This document shows, one piece after another, positions 34,517-48,000 of a stretch of DNA of 62,500 nucleotides (positions are counted from its first letter, which is position 1; each line of letters opens with the position of its first letter). The position numbers and the translations under genes are program-made. Source of the DNA: Glandiceps talaboti (lineage: Eukaryota; Hemichordata; Enteropneusta; Spengelidae); the NCBI RefSeq assembly GCF_964340395.1, contig NC_135563.1:8493655-8556154 (forward strand), read 5' to 3'. The notes under the pieces are model-generated. The model searched no databases and was not told where the DNA came from. It worked only from the letters and a program-made list of their open reading frames with translations.

Positions 34517-36677
34517 ATGGAGGACAGATACAGAGTTGAATTTGATGGTAATTTAGCTATTCTACACATGGACAATGGAGAAAACAGATATAATAACGGC
34601 ACATTGAAGGCTCTCCATAAAGCACTCGATACTGTAGAACGGTAAACATTGCTATCCTCTATATTAATACAGTAAATTGCAAAACACAAGTCAAAGTTCG
34701 TTCTCCCTTGAAGTATATTTTAGACGTTTCAAGGGAAACTTTGGACCATGGTGTGCTACACTTATAGTGATGAGAACAAATATTGACTAGGCTTATATCT
34801 GAACACCTATATTTTTGGATGTCTGTTTGGAGCTTTAGCTAGATATCTGATAACATGTCGATTCCAACCTTGCTAGATCAAATCTATCCATGGCTGCCAA
34901 TCTCAAGATAGATGGGATTCGAAGCCACGGATCATCTTCTGGACTAGTTCAGTTTGATCATCTTCCAAATCACGTACAATTATACTAGGTATTCCGTGAT
35001 AAAAATTGGCCCTAGGAGATCGGGATGGTGTAGAGTTGTACATTGATATAGCCTGGGTTGTATATGTGTGACCTATATTGTTGATTGTCCTCTGAATGAA
35101 CGCCGTAGTGTTTACGTAATAGATCTAGAGGTGTAGGTGCACTTATTCCTGTGCATTTCTAGTGTGTAATAAGTTAACATTAATAAGCGACCTACGCCGT
35201 GACGGGGCGCCCTCACACATCGGTCAACCCAGAGGAGGGCGGTGAGGGCAGAACGGGACGACGTATCTTACAGTCTAGTGCATTTTCACAGAGAACGATA
35301 CACTGGCTGAATACATTAAACAACTTCTACAACAATTCCAATGCTCTAATATGTTCCAGAACAGAACAAGCATTCCTGGTATTAATACACTCCGACACAG
35401 AAAATCCAAGTCTGTATTGCCCCTGGGTACTGCGTGGGGGTGGAGGGGCGGAGGGGCACTCTTCCTTACCAAACTAGTGTAACTAGTATTTGATATGCCG
35501 TCTGTGTGTTTGGTAAATCATAGACGTCTCTGCAACGTCTATATGGGTAAATGTTGTAAAGGCTTGCACTCCTTGCATATTCAACCACTTGTTGCATTCT
35601 GTATCGTCTCATATTTGCTTCCAAGAATAAGTTTGTCTTGTATATTTGTGTTTTTTGACATTAAGTTTATTTGAAAATTAGGCCCCATGTTACAAAATGT
35701 ACCATTTTAAGTATTCGAACATTCAGTGTAATATAATTAATTTCTTGCCTGTTGTGAATAAATAATAACTCGTCATGAACTACCTTTCCACAGAAATTCT
35801 GCAGTTGAAGCCTTTATTACAGTCGGCGTTGGTAAATTCTATAGTAATGGTCTAGACCTCAATTGGTTGATGCAGCAAGACAAAGAAACAATGGAAAAGT
35901 TTCATAGATTTCGCCGCACTCTGTACAGTCGTATATTAACATTCCCAGTACCTACGATTGCAGCTATCAATGGTAAGTGTACACATTTTTTTTGATGATA
36001 TCAAAATATATATTTCTGATATAAAGCTGATATTTGAATCCCACTTCCTCGCATTAGTGCTATCTTATCAGCGTTTTAATAATGATCGAATAAAGGAAAT
36101 CATTCGAAGGACAAGCCTTTTATCTATGTATAATTATTGCTATACCAGACACAGTTATTTCTTTACCAAATCTTAATAATTCAGCTAAGACGTCGATACG
36201 GTTCTTTAAGACTTGAAGTTACTACATTTTGGTATGTTGTGACGACGTTTTGATGCTAGCCGTCGAAGCAACCACCATATTCATAATCCACGTGTATGAT
36301 TATCTAGACTGTCTGAGATAAAGTTTTCGCTATAATGCTATCTGAAAGATTTATAATTATGTTACTGTTACTTGTACATGATTTGGTCACTTCGTACATA
36401 CGTGACTATCGACATATTTGTTACAGATAAAACATTTCACTCTTATTCTACTATGAAAAGGTCATTGTTATGCTGCTGGTGGCATATTTGCACTTTGCCA
36501 CGACTACAGAGTGATGAGAACCAAGAGGGGTTGGTTTTGTTTACCGGAAGTTCACATCAACCGACCATTTAAGTATCCAATGGCAGCGATCCTTAGGTAA
36601 GTCATCAATTCATTCATGTAAACACAAATCCGAGCTCGAGAAAAGAGGAAGTCGCTTTCTCCGAGTCTTTGCCACTT

Positions 36678-36752
<75 letters not shown>

Positions 36753-37616
36753 GATCTACCTGTTTATGTGACTCAGATATGTCTATTTCCCCTTCTGTCA
36801 TTCTCTGCAGACACAAGATACCAGCTGGGAGATTGATGCGAGATATGGCTATACTCGGCCAACAATATAACTCTGAACGATTATTTAAAGAAGGTATGAT
36901 AGATGGAGTTGCAGACGAGGATAAATTGTTGGATCTTGCCAAGGAGGTGGCCATTAAAAGTCTTGGTGAGTTATTAAAAACTCCAAAGTTATCTGTTTGT
37001 ATTCGTAAGTAAAACAACATTTTAATATGAGTAATTTTGAGTTTTGGGTTCAGCTCATTCTGTAAATTAAACTGAAAGATTTCAAATCATAGTTGCGGTC
37101 GCTCCTACAACCTTCTCAACTCCATCGAAAGAACTCAGTAAGAGATAGCAAACGGGAGTTTTTCATGTCATAAAATTATCCATCCATTTCCTATTTGATA
37201 ATATCTTGTACCAGACATAGTAATGCAAGTATACTCATCTTGCCCCATTCTGTAAAATGTAGTCATGTTTTAGTATCTAGTATTTCTTTCTGTCTAATAT
37301 ATTGAATTCGATTATTGGCTTTAATAGGTCAAAGGTCACTCAATTCTCCATCCACCAGTTTGCAAATTTTTTTTCTTCTCCGAGATAACTTTAAACAAAA
37401 TGTATGTGTTGATTGTAGTTCTTAGAACTTTTATTTCGAAATATTATGAAACATAAGCACTTTCCTTTTTATGAAGGTAAAAATGGATTCAGTCGATCGA
37501 CACTACAGCAAATGAAAGAATCTATGTACGAAGAGGTAGTAGAAGCATTTGAATACAGTACACTTGAAGACCCTGATTGTTTGGTGTATCGTAAGAAGAC
37601 AAAGGCTAAGTTGTAG
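34517..37616 (+). CDS. Enoyl-CoA delta-isomerase-like protein, peroxisomal type, copy B
   Basis: Exons 34517-34641, 35794-35972, 36461-36596, 36811-36965 and 37477-37616: the same five exon lengths (125, 179, 136, 155, 140) and phases as copy A, 244 residues. Differences from copy A are few, for example Asn3 to Asp and a changed patch FRRTLYSR in place of LIHTLYRR near residues 81-88. Both oxyanion segments, the CLPEVHIN catalytic Glu131 and the C-terminal Ala-Lys-Leu are intact, so copy B is predicted to be a functional peroxisomal enzyme like copy A. Nothing suggests a pseudogene. The assignment between isomerase and other crotonase activities rests on overall resemblance only. Confidence 0.9.
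36678..36753. repeat. (CTGT)n in intron 3 of isomerase copy B
   Basis: Counterpart of 30265-30328, slightly longer. Confidence 0.95.
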
Positions 37617-38993
37617 AGATTTGTAGATGCTGAAAAAAAACATGTTGAAATCTACATGTACCTGGTGTATTTTGATTTGGTAACCGTGTGGATAACTCAA
37701 AGTCGCCATATTTGTGGTGCGGGTTGGTCTAGTTATTTCTTGTGTTGCATAGCAGAAGTACTAAATATAAATATTTGAATATTAAATGTACTCACCTGGT
37801 CTGGAAAGTCATCAATGTCACGATGTTGGTCACATCGACGATATTTTGGAATATTCCCTTTTTAACTAATTATTAGGAACAAAAGTAATTATAATAAACT
37901 GTTCTGTATGTTCCAACTTTTGAGCTGTGGGGTAGTGACGTAATATAAATATCTATGGAAAGTGTGTCTCCTTGGAAGTCCTATAGAATTAGTGATAAAT
38001 AATGTGCAATATAATCGGACACCGTCTGATATTTGACGTCCATAGTATCTGCTATGTAAAAACATTCTTTAGGAATTGACAGAAAAAATCCTGGGGTACA
38101 GCTTGTATAGTGTAGAATGAGTCGCAAAATTACTACATTTATTTTAGTATTCCATTTTCATTGTGAGATAGTCATATGAGATAATAATGATAATTACATT
38201 CCAGAAAAAGAAGGAAGGAAGGAAGGAAGAAATGCAGTCGAAGTGCAATGTTTTAGAACAAATAAACGTTGAAATTAAAATGATAAAGATTTACTTTTTA
38301 CATTTCATCACTGTGATATGCACTTTGTGTTCACGTTCCTTAGAAAACAAACCGAAGGAAGGCACAGTGAAATAACTGTTTCCGGATATTAATCAAAGTG
38401 TTTTCATCTACAAAGGCTTGTATTTTTAAATGAAATCTCTGAGTTTTGTTAAACTTTAGTTGAATTTCAACATTTTTTGTGATTAAAATTGTTTTTACAT
38501 CATCTCTGTGTATGGATTTGTGGTTCAAAACGCCTGTGATTTGTTAAGCCAACCAAGCTTTGTGCAAATCGATAATTATAATTACTGCTACAATCAGTTG
38601 TATTATTATTATATTATTCTTTTGGCTCTAAGAAAAGAAAGGAGGGGCTATAGATAATTTGTCTTTTCATAAAATGTCTGCTATATAACACCCTGGCATA
38701 AAATGTCTGCTATATAACACCCTGGCGTGATATGTAGTGTAAGGCTTAAGGGTAATACGTCTGTAGCCCCCTTTTCCCCAGGAAGCTCGTGGCGGAAAAT
38801 GTCCAGAAATTAATATGGCCATCCCCGGGCAACTTTCGGCTAACACTACAAAATGATTGTGTAAATATACAGTCCCGCTTATTAAAAAAATTACAAAACA
38901 TTGAAAACAGGGCGCATTAGAATATGTCGCCTGAGTGTTAGATGTACGTCATACTTTTTGCATGTTTTGTGTGACATGACCTGACCCAGCGGT
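37617..38993. other. Downstream region of isomerase copy B and DOCK upstream flank
   Basis: The first ~1.3 kb aligns with the flank of copy A, including AATAAA near 38258. The unit 2 similarity ends at about 38930, after which the DOCK promoter region begins. No gene seen. Confidence 0.5.
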
Positions 38994-39026
38994 CACGTGA
39001 CGTCACAAAACAATCAAGATGGCGGC
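38994..39026 (+). promoter_or_regulatory. DOCK promoter core: E-box/CRE overlap and YY1-like motif at the start codon
   Basis: CACGTG (38994-38999) overlaps a full cyclic-AMP response element TGACGTCA (38998-39005). Fifteen bases on, CAAGATGGCGGC (39015-39026) contains the start codon and fits the YY1 consensus seen at the first codons of many TATA-less genes. No TATA box is near. This pattern suggests a broadly expressed promoter with transcription starting just upstream. Confidence 0.6.
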
Positions 39027-42000
39027 CAGCCCAGGACAGAGAGCGTTTGCTCAAAGAATAAACAGGCAAGTATTGCTATTTATCCTCCTTCATGTTATAA
39101 TAATGACGAGAAAAGACCTCAACGAATTATTAGTGTATTCTCCTACTTTTCCAACTCTGCCCTGCCTGATGTTATCCGATATTTATCAGTTTACTCAAAT
39201 TTACCATGACTTGTCGTTGGCTCCATTGATTGAGTTTATGATCTGAAGTTCATAACAAACTTGTATGTACATTACATCAGTTGTGTGACCTTACAGTTTA
39301 GAATTGACCGTAATTTTAAAATCAGAAGGTATGTTGCGACATCTTGGAGCAATGTGGTTCGATATCTTAATATGTTGGTATCTATTATTACCGGTTGTTG
39401 ACTCTTGATAACCGACGCTCGTTGAATCGACCGGAAGACGCTCGACATCCACAAGACATACATGTATATGCTCGCCAAACCTTGGTCCATATTAATACAA
39501 GATGTTTTGTCTAAAACTCTTCAATACCATTATTTGAAACTATTGACTCAGCCTAATATCAAAATTTGTCAAATTTATTTTCTTGTTGGACATAGAAACT
39601 GATTCTCTTTGACAACTGTGACTTAATGTAATCATTACACTATACTGTTTAAGAATACTTTTATCATTTTTTCTCTTTTTCAACATAAAAATGATGAACC
39701 TATAAAGCACTACATTGTGTTTGGCTTCAACTTATAATTAAAGTATTCACAAATGTCAGTGGAATTATAAGTGTATATTTGATAGGAGAAGATCTGGTAT
39801 TGTTTATGATATTCTTTGAGGGCATTTTAACTCTGTCTTATGACAGCTTTATTGGTAGTACACGTAGTTAAGTATCTTAAAAGTAGAAACTTTGACGAGA
39901 ATGTAGATCTAACAGTGGACTGTCTCTACAAGAGATACAGATATCATCTGTAATCAAGCTAGGGAGTTAGGGTTAGGTTAAGGATAGGATTAGGATAGAT
40001 TAGGCCCCCTAACATACATGTAAAGTTTAGAATGTCAACAACAAATGGCCTCTATTCTAAATTTGCCACAAAACTTGTACTCTTCATGAACTCTGGCTTC
40101 GCAGTTATGGAAGTTGCTACTCACAGAATCAAAATGTTATTTTGAATCCAAAAAATATTCACTGACATCTTGACAGCATCATGACGGGTAAATTGTTTAG
40201 CTAACAGTTTTGGTATGTTGCCCCACATCAGGTCACACCAGGCTGCCGAAGTCCGTCGACAAGTTGCTTCTCAGTACACACCTAAAGAGATACCTAGAAG
40301 TGTTAGTGGTAGTGCCTTGAGCACCACATCCAGTGTTGCTGTTATCAACTCCAGTCAGGTAGGTACATGTACAAAATGTATAGATGTGCTGAAATATTAC
40401 AATGTCACTGTTTTCCCTGTACTATGTTACAGCAGTGCTACATGTATGTTGTATCATCTGGACACCTTCGTGATATACCAAAAATCATGTTTCAAAACCA
40501 CTCAAAACTTAGTGTAGAAGCTATTCATAACTTTGAAGATGTCTCTTGAGAAGAGATTCTGCAATGCCATGGAGAGACTCTAGACTACATAAAACCATAC
40601 CAAAATAATATGCCATCTAATGTATGTAATAAGCTTCTAAATGTTCGATGCTCCATCCACATAAAGAAGTACACTCCTCCTAGTCTTCACCCAGCAACTT
40701 AATAGTGCCAAGTGGTCCTTAAAGGCCAAAGATTCAAGCCCATGTTCTCAAATTAATGGTCATTAGAGTCATTCTTACTTTCTAGACCAACTTTTTAAAG
40801 CTCTGACAGACAACTTTTTTCATAACTAAAATTTTAATCCTGGCCTCTTTTGAAAAAACAAAACAGTAGAGAGCATATCCTTAGTATTTCTGTGTATAAT
40901 ACATACATTTTGTACATTTATGTTATGTTAATTGATTTGCTCAGAGTAGTAGAAATACGGTTTTCAATCAACTTTTCAGGTACCGCTATGGGAGGTTGTT
41001 GATCCTCCAGATTTTGAGGAATATCTCCAACAACACCGTGATCAAGTAGGAAGTGACGCTTTAGGAGACTTGTTGTATTTCCCAGAGGATGATATTGAAG
41101 TTGGATATTTACAACGTCAGTTTCGGACAATGAAACCTGTCAGACCAGATAATCAGTAAGTACTTTATTACCAGTAAATGAGACAAGTCATGTAGAAAAT
41201 CCATTGTGTGTGATGTAGTCCACTGCTAGTGATATCTCATCAGTAGAGCCAAAAGCTTCAGGTAGAACATACATTCATTGTACATGACGATGTGTAGATC
41301 TTTTACGCAAGGGTCTGTGGATAGCAGGACTTGAAATTAGCAGCAGTTAAAGGCATTTAGACGATCAAACGTTGTATCTTGAGTACTGAATTTATGACGT
41401 GATAGTCTGTCCGATCAATGGAAAATTGTAAATTTGGTGTGAACACCAGTAAAAATACCAGGGAGACTAAAGTGCAATTTGACCATATTTTACCAACTTT
41501 ACCAAAAGCATTGAAAATGTTTATATGTTTGACAAATAGGAAACTTGATTCACATGTGAAGGACTGCTTACAAGCCTACACCTGTGACTGGTGTATCTAC
41601 AGAAGACTGTACCAACAGTTTGTAACAGTACATGGAACAGATAGAGGAAGACAACGAGAACTGACACTGAAGTCTTTGCCTAAACAGCTATTTGAAGTGG
41701 ATGAACTCTCTACTATAGAACTACAACAGGTACTTGTGTAATAGTGTTATCTGTGTTTTATTTGTATAATCACAGACAAGTAACTTGTCTGTGGTATAAT
41801 ATGACAGAGCTGAGAGCCCAGTGACATTTGAGTGCCAGTGTGGTATACTTACATGTAGGTATTTGCACTAGTTATGTTATGTGTTGTGTTATTATTTATT
41901 AAGATGTCCTATGGGGACTTACCAAATTATACAATACTTAAATAAAATTTACAAAAAACAGACAAACCAAGAGCCACGCACAGCCAGCCCTCTGGACACA

Positions 42001-45000
42001 AAAAATGTCAAATTAAATACATAAATAAATAAATATCAAATATGTTTTAATTGTAAATTAGGGTTTTTCTATGGTTAAATGTCTCGTGTAAGAAGTTTGC
42101 AGTATCAATGGGAAATTGTAACATTAAATATTATAGTAGTTTATCTAGAATTCTGGCATTTGCACAAGTGTGTGTAGTGTTCTCTACAGCTGTACTTTCA
42201 CAAGCACAGCAAGTGAGAGTGCAGCAGAAAACACGGCAAGCATTAGTGCACACACCCTAGAGTACTGACACTTACATGGCATGGGGTTCTGTTATTATTA
42301 TATGTACATATGTTTATCCAAAAACAGTAAATTTGATTTAAAAAATACAACCATGTGTTCACACTTCACATTATTTTGTGTACATGGAACAAGCATGTGT
42401 TTATTTATACATATATATGCAATAATGTTTTCAATTATTACACTGTATTACAATGCAGTACAGACACCAATAGTATACACACACTGATGCAAGTAAAGCA
42501 CGGGTACATACATGTACATATACATTGTACATGTATGTAATAATTAGATGTTATTCCCCAATATTTTTCTTCATTCAGCCAAGGAAAATACGAGAGACCT
42601 AAGGGGCCCTTGTCACTACTCGTCTTGTGACTCATAGAGACATACAATGTAACCCTTAGGTCATGAGTATTTTCTGGCTGAAATAAGAAAAATATTGGAA
42701 TTTCATAATTATACCATCACCAGTAATATAAAAAAGAAATCGGGTTAAGTAATGGCAATTTTGAGTGTTTTGACTTATATTTCGAACACAAAAGAACTAT
42801 TGACGTTGACACACATTGTGTGTGATGTACAACTACCAGAGTATATATTCACATATTTTTTGTTGAAGCTGACTCATGCAAGGTATAATATATGTTACAT
42901 TTCATGTGGAAACTGATGTAAACACTAGAACAAGAAGACAACGTTAAAACTTTGAATTTTTTACAATTTTTCACATTTTGAAATTCTCTTGAAAATGAGC
43001 TAGGAGAACACTGGCTTTTATCCATACATGTTAGTCAGTAGATTGTAATAATAGTGAATAATCAATCTGTCTCTACTTTGGTAGGAACATGAAGAAATCA
43101 AAAGACGATCCATTCACATGGACAACACACCTCGCGGTAGTTGGGCATCTAGTATTTATGATTTGAAGAATTCTGAAGCTGATCAGTTATTGTCTCATCT
43201 ACTTGAACACACCCCTGCTGATGAACAAGATAAACAGAACACAGAGATGAGGAAAATACAAAGACAACATAATTTATTTGCTATTTATCAACTGACAGAA
43301 GAGGTAAGATGTATGTGTTTTAGAGTTAGAGTGCATTGAATTTGTCTTGTTCTATAGTATAGTACAGTATAGTATAGTATAGTATAGTACAGTACAGTAT
43401 CGTATAGTACAGTATCGTATAGTACAGTATAGTATAGTATAGTATAGTATAGTATAGTATAGTATAGTATAGTATAGTATAGTATAGTATAGTACAGTAC
43501 AGTATCGTATAGTACAGTATCGTATAGTATAGTACAGTATCGTATAGTACAGTATAGTATAGTATAGTATAGTATAGTATAGTATAGTATAGTATAGTAT
43601 AGTATAGTATAGTATAGTGTAGTGTAGTGTAATTATTTCTACTATAGCTTAGAATCCTGGGTGTTGTGTTTCCACCTTAGATGTAGGTACGGTCGTTGTC
43701 CTGTTCTATACAATACTATAGCTATCACTACTATAGGCTTCAGTTCATGCTGTCCAGTTCCAGCTCTGGATCTGTGTTTTGTTCAACAACATAACATAGC
43801 TACATCTGTCTCTACCATAGCCTGAAATCCATACTGTTTTGCCTGTAAACTTTTGTCTGGAATCCATGCGGTCCTATTCTACAGTATACCAAGGCTGTAT
43901 GTTGCCTGAAATCCATACCTTTGAAGTTTCTAACTTCTTCACTTAACTAGACTACATACAGCATGGCTATTTCAACTATATCTTTGAAAAATGGATTTGT
44001 TTCATTATTTTTTCTACACCAAAAACAAAACAATAAAAATGAAAAGAACACAACATGATGTTATTCCCCAAAACAAGTCTGGCACTATCAGTAGTAGCAG
44101 CAGTAGTTGTAGATAGTGTTGATTCATTAGCCCAAGGACTGAACTGTTCATCATTCAGTTTGGTTATTTTCTTGAACAGCTCTTTCTTTGAAATATAAAA
44201 TGAGCATGTTACTTTATTTTTACACTAGGAGGAAGGTATTGAAAGACGAGCCTCAGCAGAGATTCCTAGAGAACAGTTTGGTCATAGATTACTGGTGAAA
44301 TGTTTAACACTCAAGTAAGTGAATGAAAGTTACTGTTCTGTACTTGTTAATGATATACATGTAATTAAAATGTACACTGTAACCTCTTCAAAACAAACTA
44401 ATTCTCACTACCTTCAATAGCATTTTATCCCATGCTAGAGGGTCAAAATAGAACAAGAAGGTTGACTAATTCTCAGTACCTGCAATAGCATTTTACCTCA
44501 TACTAGAGGGTCAAAATAGAACAAGAAGGTTGACTAATTCTCAGTACCTGCAATAGCATTTTACCTCATACTAGAGGGTCAATATAGAACAAGAAGGTTG
44601 ACTTATTCTTAGTACCTGCAATAGCATTTTACCTCATACTAGAGGGTCAAAATAGAACAAGAATGTTGACTTACATTATTTTGTATTCTCACACACGCCT
44701 ATAGTAATGCATGTGAAGTGTGTGGAGCGGAAGTTATGACCAAGAAATCGAATGTTCATTTTTTTATGATACGCCTAGGCAGTAATATTTGATTTCAGAT
44801 ACCGAGAATTGGGAGCCATGCTTGAATGTTTGCTATAACAAATTGTTTGTTATAGAGAAGCTTGTACTTTATTGCAAATGTAACTTTGGGGGGGGGGGGG
44901 GGGCATCACAAAAGAATGTTTTCTTATAACTGAATGTTCATTAGAATGAAAGGGTCATCACTATGTATATTAATAATACTCCTGTAATTAATTGTTCTGG

Positions 45001-48000
45001 TGTTTAACAAATGATTCATCACGGCGAATTGCTTACTGTGTTGCTCATCGAGTGGCCTCATGTAACAAAGAGAAGCTTTGAGTGACATCTAACCAGTGTT
45101 TGTTTGTTTGTTTGTTTGTTTGTTTGTGTATGGCAGGTTTGAAATTGACATTGAACCAGTCTTTGCTGTCATGGCCCTGTACGATTCCAGAGAGAAGAAG
45201 AGGGTATGTGTATCTATTACAGTATCACAGTTGACAAAAGAATTAATAAGCAGAGCTGAGTGGGGAGGGAGTACATGTGTAGTTGAGAAATGAACCTGAA
45301 GTGTGTGCAAAACTAATTTCATTGCAACTGAAAGTGTAGTTAGTAGTAAATGCTGCAAGCATGAGAGCTCCTACTGGCATTCAAGCACCACAGGATTCTG
45401 TGTCATGTATTATTTTATATATGGTCATCCAAAATATAAAATTTGATAAAAAAAGTATAACTGTGTTGGTTGTATGAATGTTTTGACTTTGTGTACATGG
45501 AATGGTCATGTGACAGGTTGCTCATTTGCATAGCAGTATTCAGTATTGCACCCAACTGCAAACACCAATAGAATGTGCATGCACTGATGCAAGTGAACAT
45601 GTGTACTTGCGTAATGTACCCTAAGTACAAATTAGATATTGTTCCCCAAGATTTTTCTTTGTTCAGCCAAGGAAAATATGAGTGACTTAAGGGGCCTTAT
45701 CACTATGAGTTCATAGAGGAGTAGAGGCAAAAAACTTTTTTCACAAGTATTTTCCGGCTAAATGAGGAAAAACATAGGAGAATAACATAATTACATGTAT
45801 ACCAGCGCCAGTAATATTAAAGAAAAATCAGGGAAGTAATGGCAATTTTTAATGTTTTGACTCATATTTCGAAGACAGCAGAACCAATGATGAGGACGTG
45901 CATTGTCATGACATAGACACGCGTTGTGATGTAGAAAGACCAGGGTATAAATTCTGTATTTTTGTTCAGCTTGGCTTGTGCATGATATAATTGTTTCTAA
46001 CCCCTCTGTATTCTTCTACAGATATCGGAGAATTTCTTTTTTGATTTAAATGCCGATCACTTACGTGCAATGCTGAAACCACATGTATCATATCCCGATA
46101 TACTGACTGTCAGTAGATCCTGTATATTCTCGCTAACTTACCCATCTAGTGATGTCTTCCTAGTTGTCAAGTTAGAGAAAGTACTTCAACAGGGTGATAT
46201 TACGGAATGTGCTGAGCCATACATGAAGGAATTTGACAGTACCAAGGTGAGAAGACATGTACCATGTTGTACACTGGAAATGGGGTTGATGTTGCATTTC
46301 TCTGATGGGAAAAGACAGTTTTGTTGTAAACACAGACAATTTGAAACCCCAAGTAAACAATTATAGAGGTGTTGTGTACTGTTGGGGTGTAGAAGCACTC
46401 AAGTAATCACATTGTTTATTGGTAGAAAAGTAAACAGTTGAAACTATAAAAACCATGAAATCTATAGGGAATAATTTCAGCAAAAGCTATCACTAGTGTA
46501 CAGTAAAAGAAGAACAATAATTGGTAAGTAGAATGGCCTGAGAATAAATCTCAAAATATCCTCGGGAACATGTAAAACTTGACAATGTGATAAAATAACT
46601 TAGAAAGGTCTGAGCTATCCACAACCATGTTATACATTGTATTTTCTCCTGCTGAACATAGAAAAATAGTTGGAATATTAGAGAGAATTAAGTTTTATTG
46701 TTTATATTTTGTCAACAGCAAGAAGAGAAGATTAAAACCAATGCCAAATATTACTGTGAGAAATTAGGGAAATACAGAATGCCGTTTGCATGGACTGCTA
46801 TTCATCTTATGAATATAGTGAATGGTGCTGGTAGTCTTGATAGAGATCCATCATTCTCAGAAAAGGACTTTAAAGAAGGTAAGACAGAGTGACCTGGCCT
46901 TAAATTTAGAACATGTATTTCTTTTTACTACTGTGCAGAGAAAAGATTCACATGGTTTTGACAGTTACATTATCAAATAAATACGTAATCGAAATAGTAT
47001 GCCAATGCAAACATGTATCTTATAGTTAGGTGCAAGAACCCTTGAATATTGATAGAAAATCAGATTATGTGTTTTTTAATTTACCCATTTTCTATTGTTC
47101 TGTAGTTGATCGGCGTGCCAGTAGTGCGAGTGCATACGACACTGGAAGTCTGCGTCGAACTAAGGCTGGTGATACAGGGTCTTTACCAAGAAAATTAGAT
47201 GGAACGGGTTCATTGAAAAGAAATGGGTCAGAAAGGAAGTTGAGAACTGAAGAAGATACATCTAACCTTGCTACATTTAGACCAGTTACATTGACGGTGT
47301 CAAGCTTCTTTAAACAGGTAAACTGCCAAAAGTACAAGTGTAGTTGCAGCATTTATTTTAAAAATGTGCTTTAGCCGTATTCAAAAATACATACTGTGTA
47401 AATGCCAACATGTTGTATGTGACATAAGAATCAGGAAACCCCTGACATTGCTAGGAAATGATACATGTTCAGAAATTTGACCATTTCCTATCGATCTCTG
47501 TAGTTGAATTTGTGTGACAGTAGTACATATATACTGTAAACCTGGACATTTTCACTAAAGACTAATTTTCACTTATTTTGCTAGAAACAAAATTGCAAAA
47601 ATAAGTAGCGATTAAAATGCCTTCTTGTACATAAACACAATGTACCAGTCTGGTAAGTAGTAAAATATTAGTCTTTTTGAACTAGCTCAAGAATCTAAAT
47701 TCGCAGCACTTTCTAGTACTAGTGAAAATATCTAGGTTATATGACACTGGAACTGTACCATAGAATGACAACGTCAGAGGAAAAGTATGGACATTTCATT
47801 TCGTTAAAGGTTGAATAGCATGAACTAATATATCAGGTGAACATACTAAAAATATCACAATAATGAGTATGTTTTCTCTGTTTACTGTGCATCTTCTACA
47901 GGAAGCTGATAAATTGACAGATGAAGATCTGTTCAGGTTTTTGGCAGACTTGAAGAAACCAACATCAATTTTGAAAAGACTGAAATGTATTCCTGGTAAG

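Larger units (their letters stand above)
32520..38930 (+). repeat. Tandem segmental duplication, unit 2
   Basis: Second copy of 26216-32425, directly adjacent and in the same orientation. Exons are nearly identical. Introns differ mainly by small indels, microsatellite length and a decayed hairpin. Near 38690-38720 a short CCTGGC/ATAAAATGTCTGC segment is doubled. Confidence 0.85.

Noticed and set aside
39975-40001. Interstitial telomere
   Set aside because: Only a few degenerate TTAGGG-like units; kept as a low-confidence repeat only.
41418-41539. Upstream extension of DOCK exon 4 frame
   Set aside because: The acceptor at 41538-41539 completes the split codon from exon 3, and the extension has no similarity to DOCK proteins.
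44398-44669. Possible CRISPR-like array
   Set aside because: Units are directly adjacent 68-mers without unique spacers, inside an animal intron: a minisatellite.
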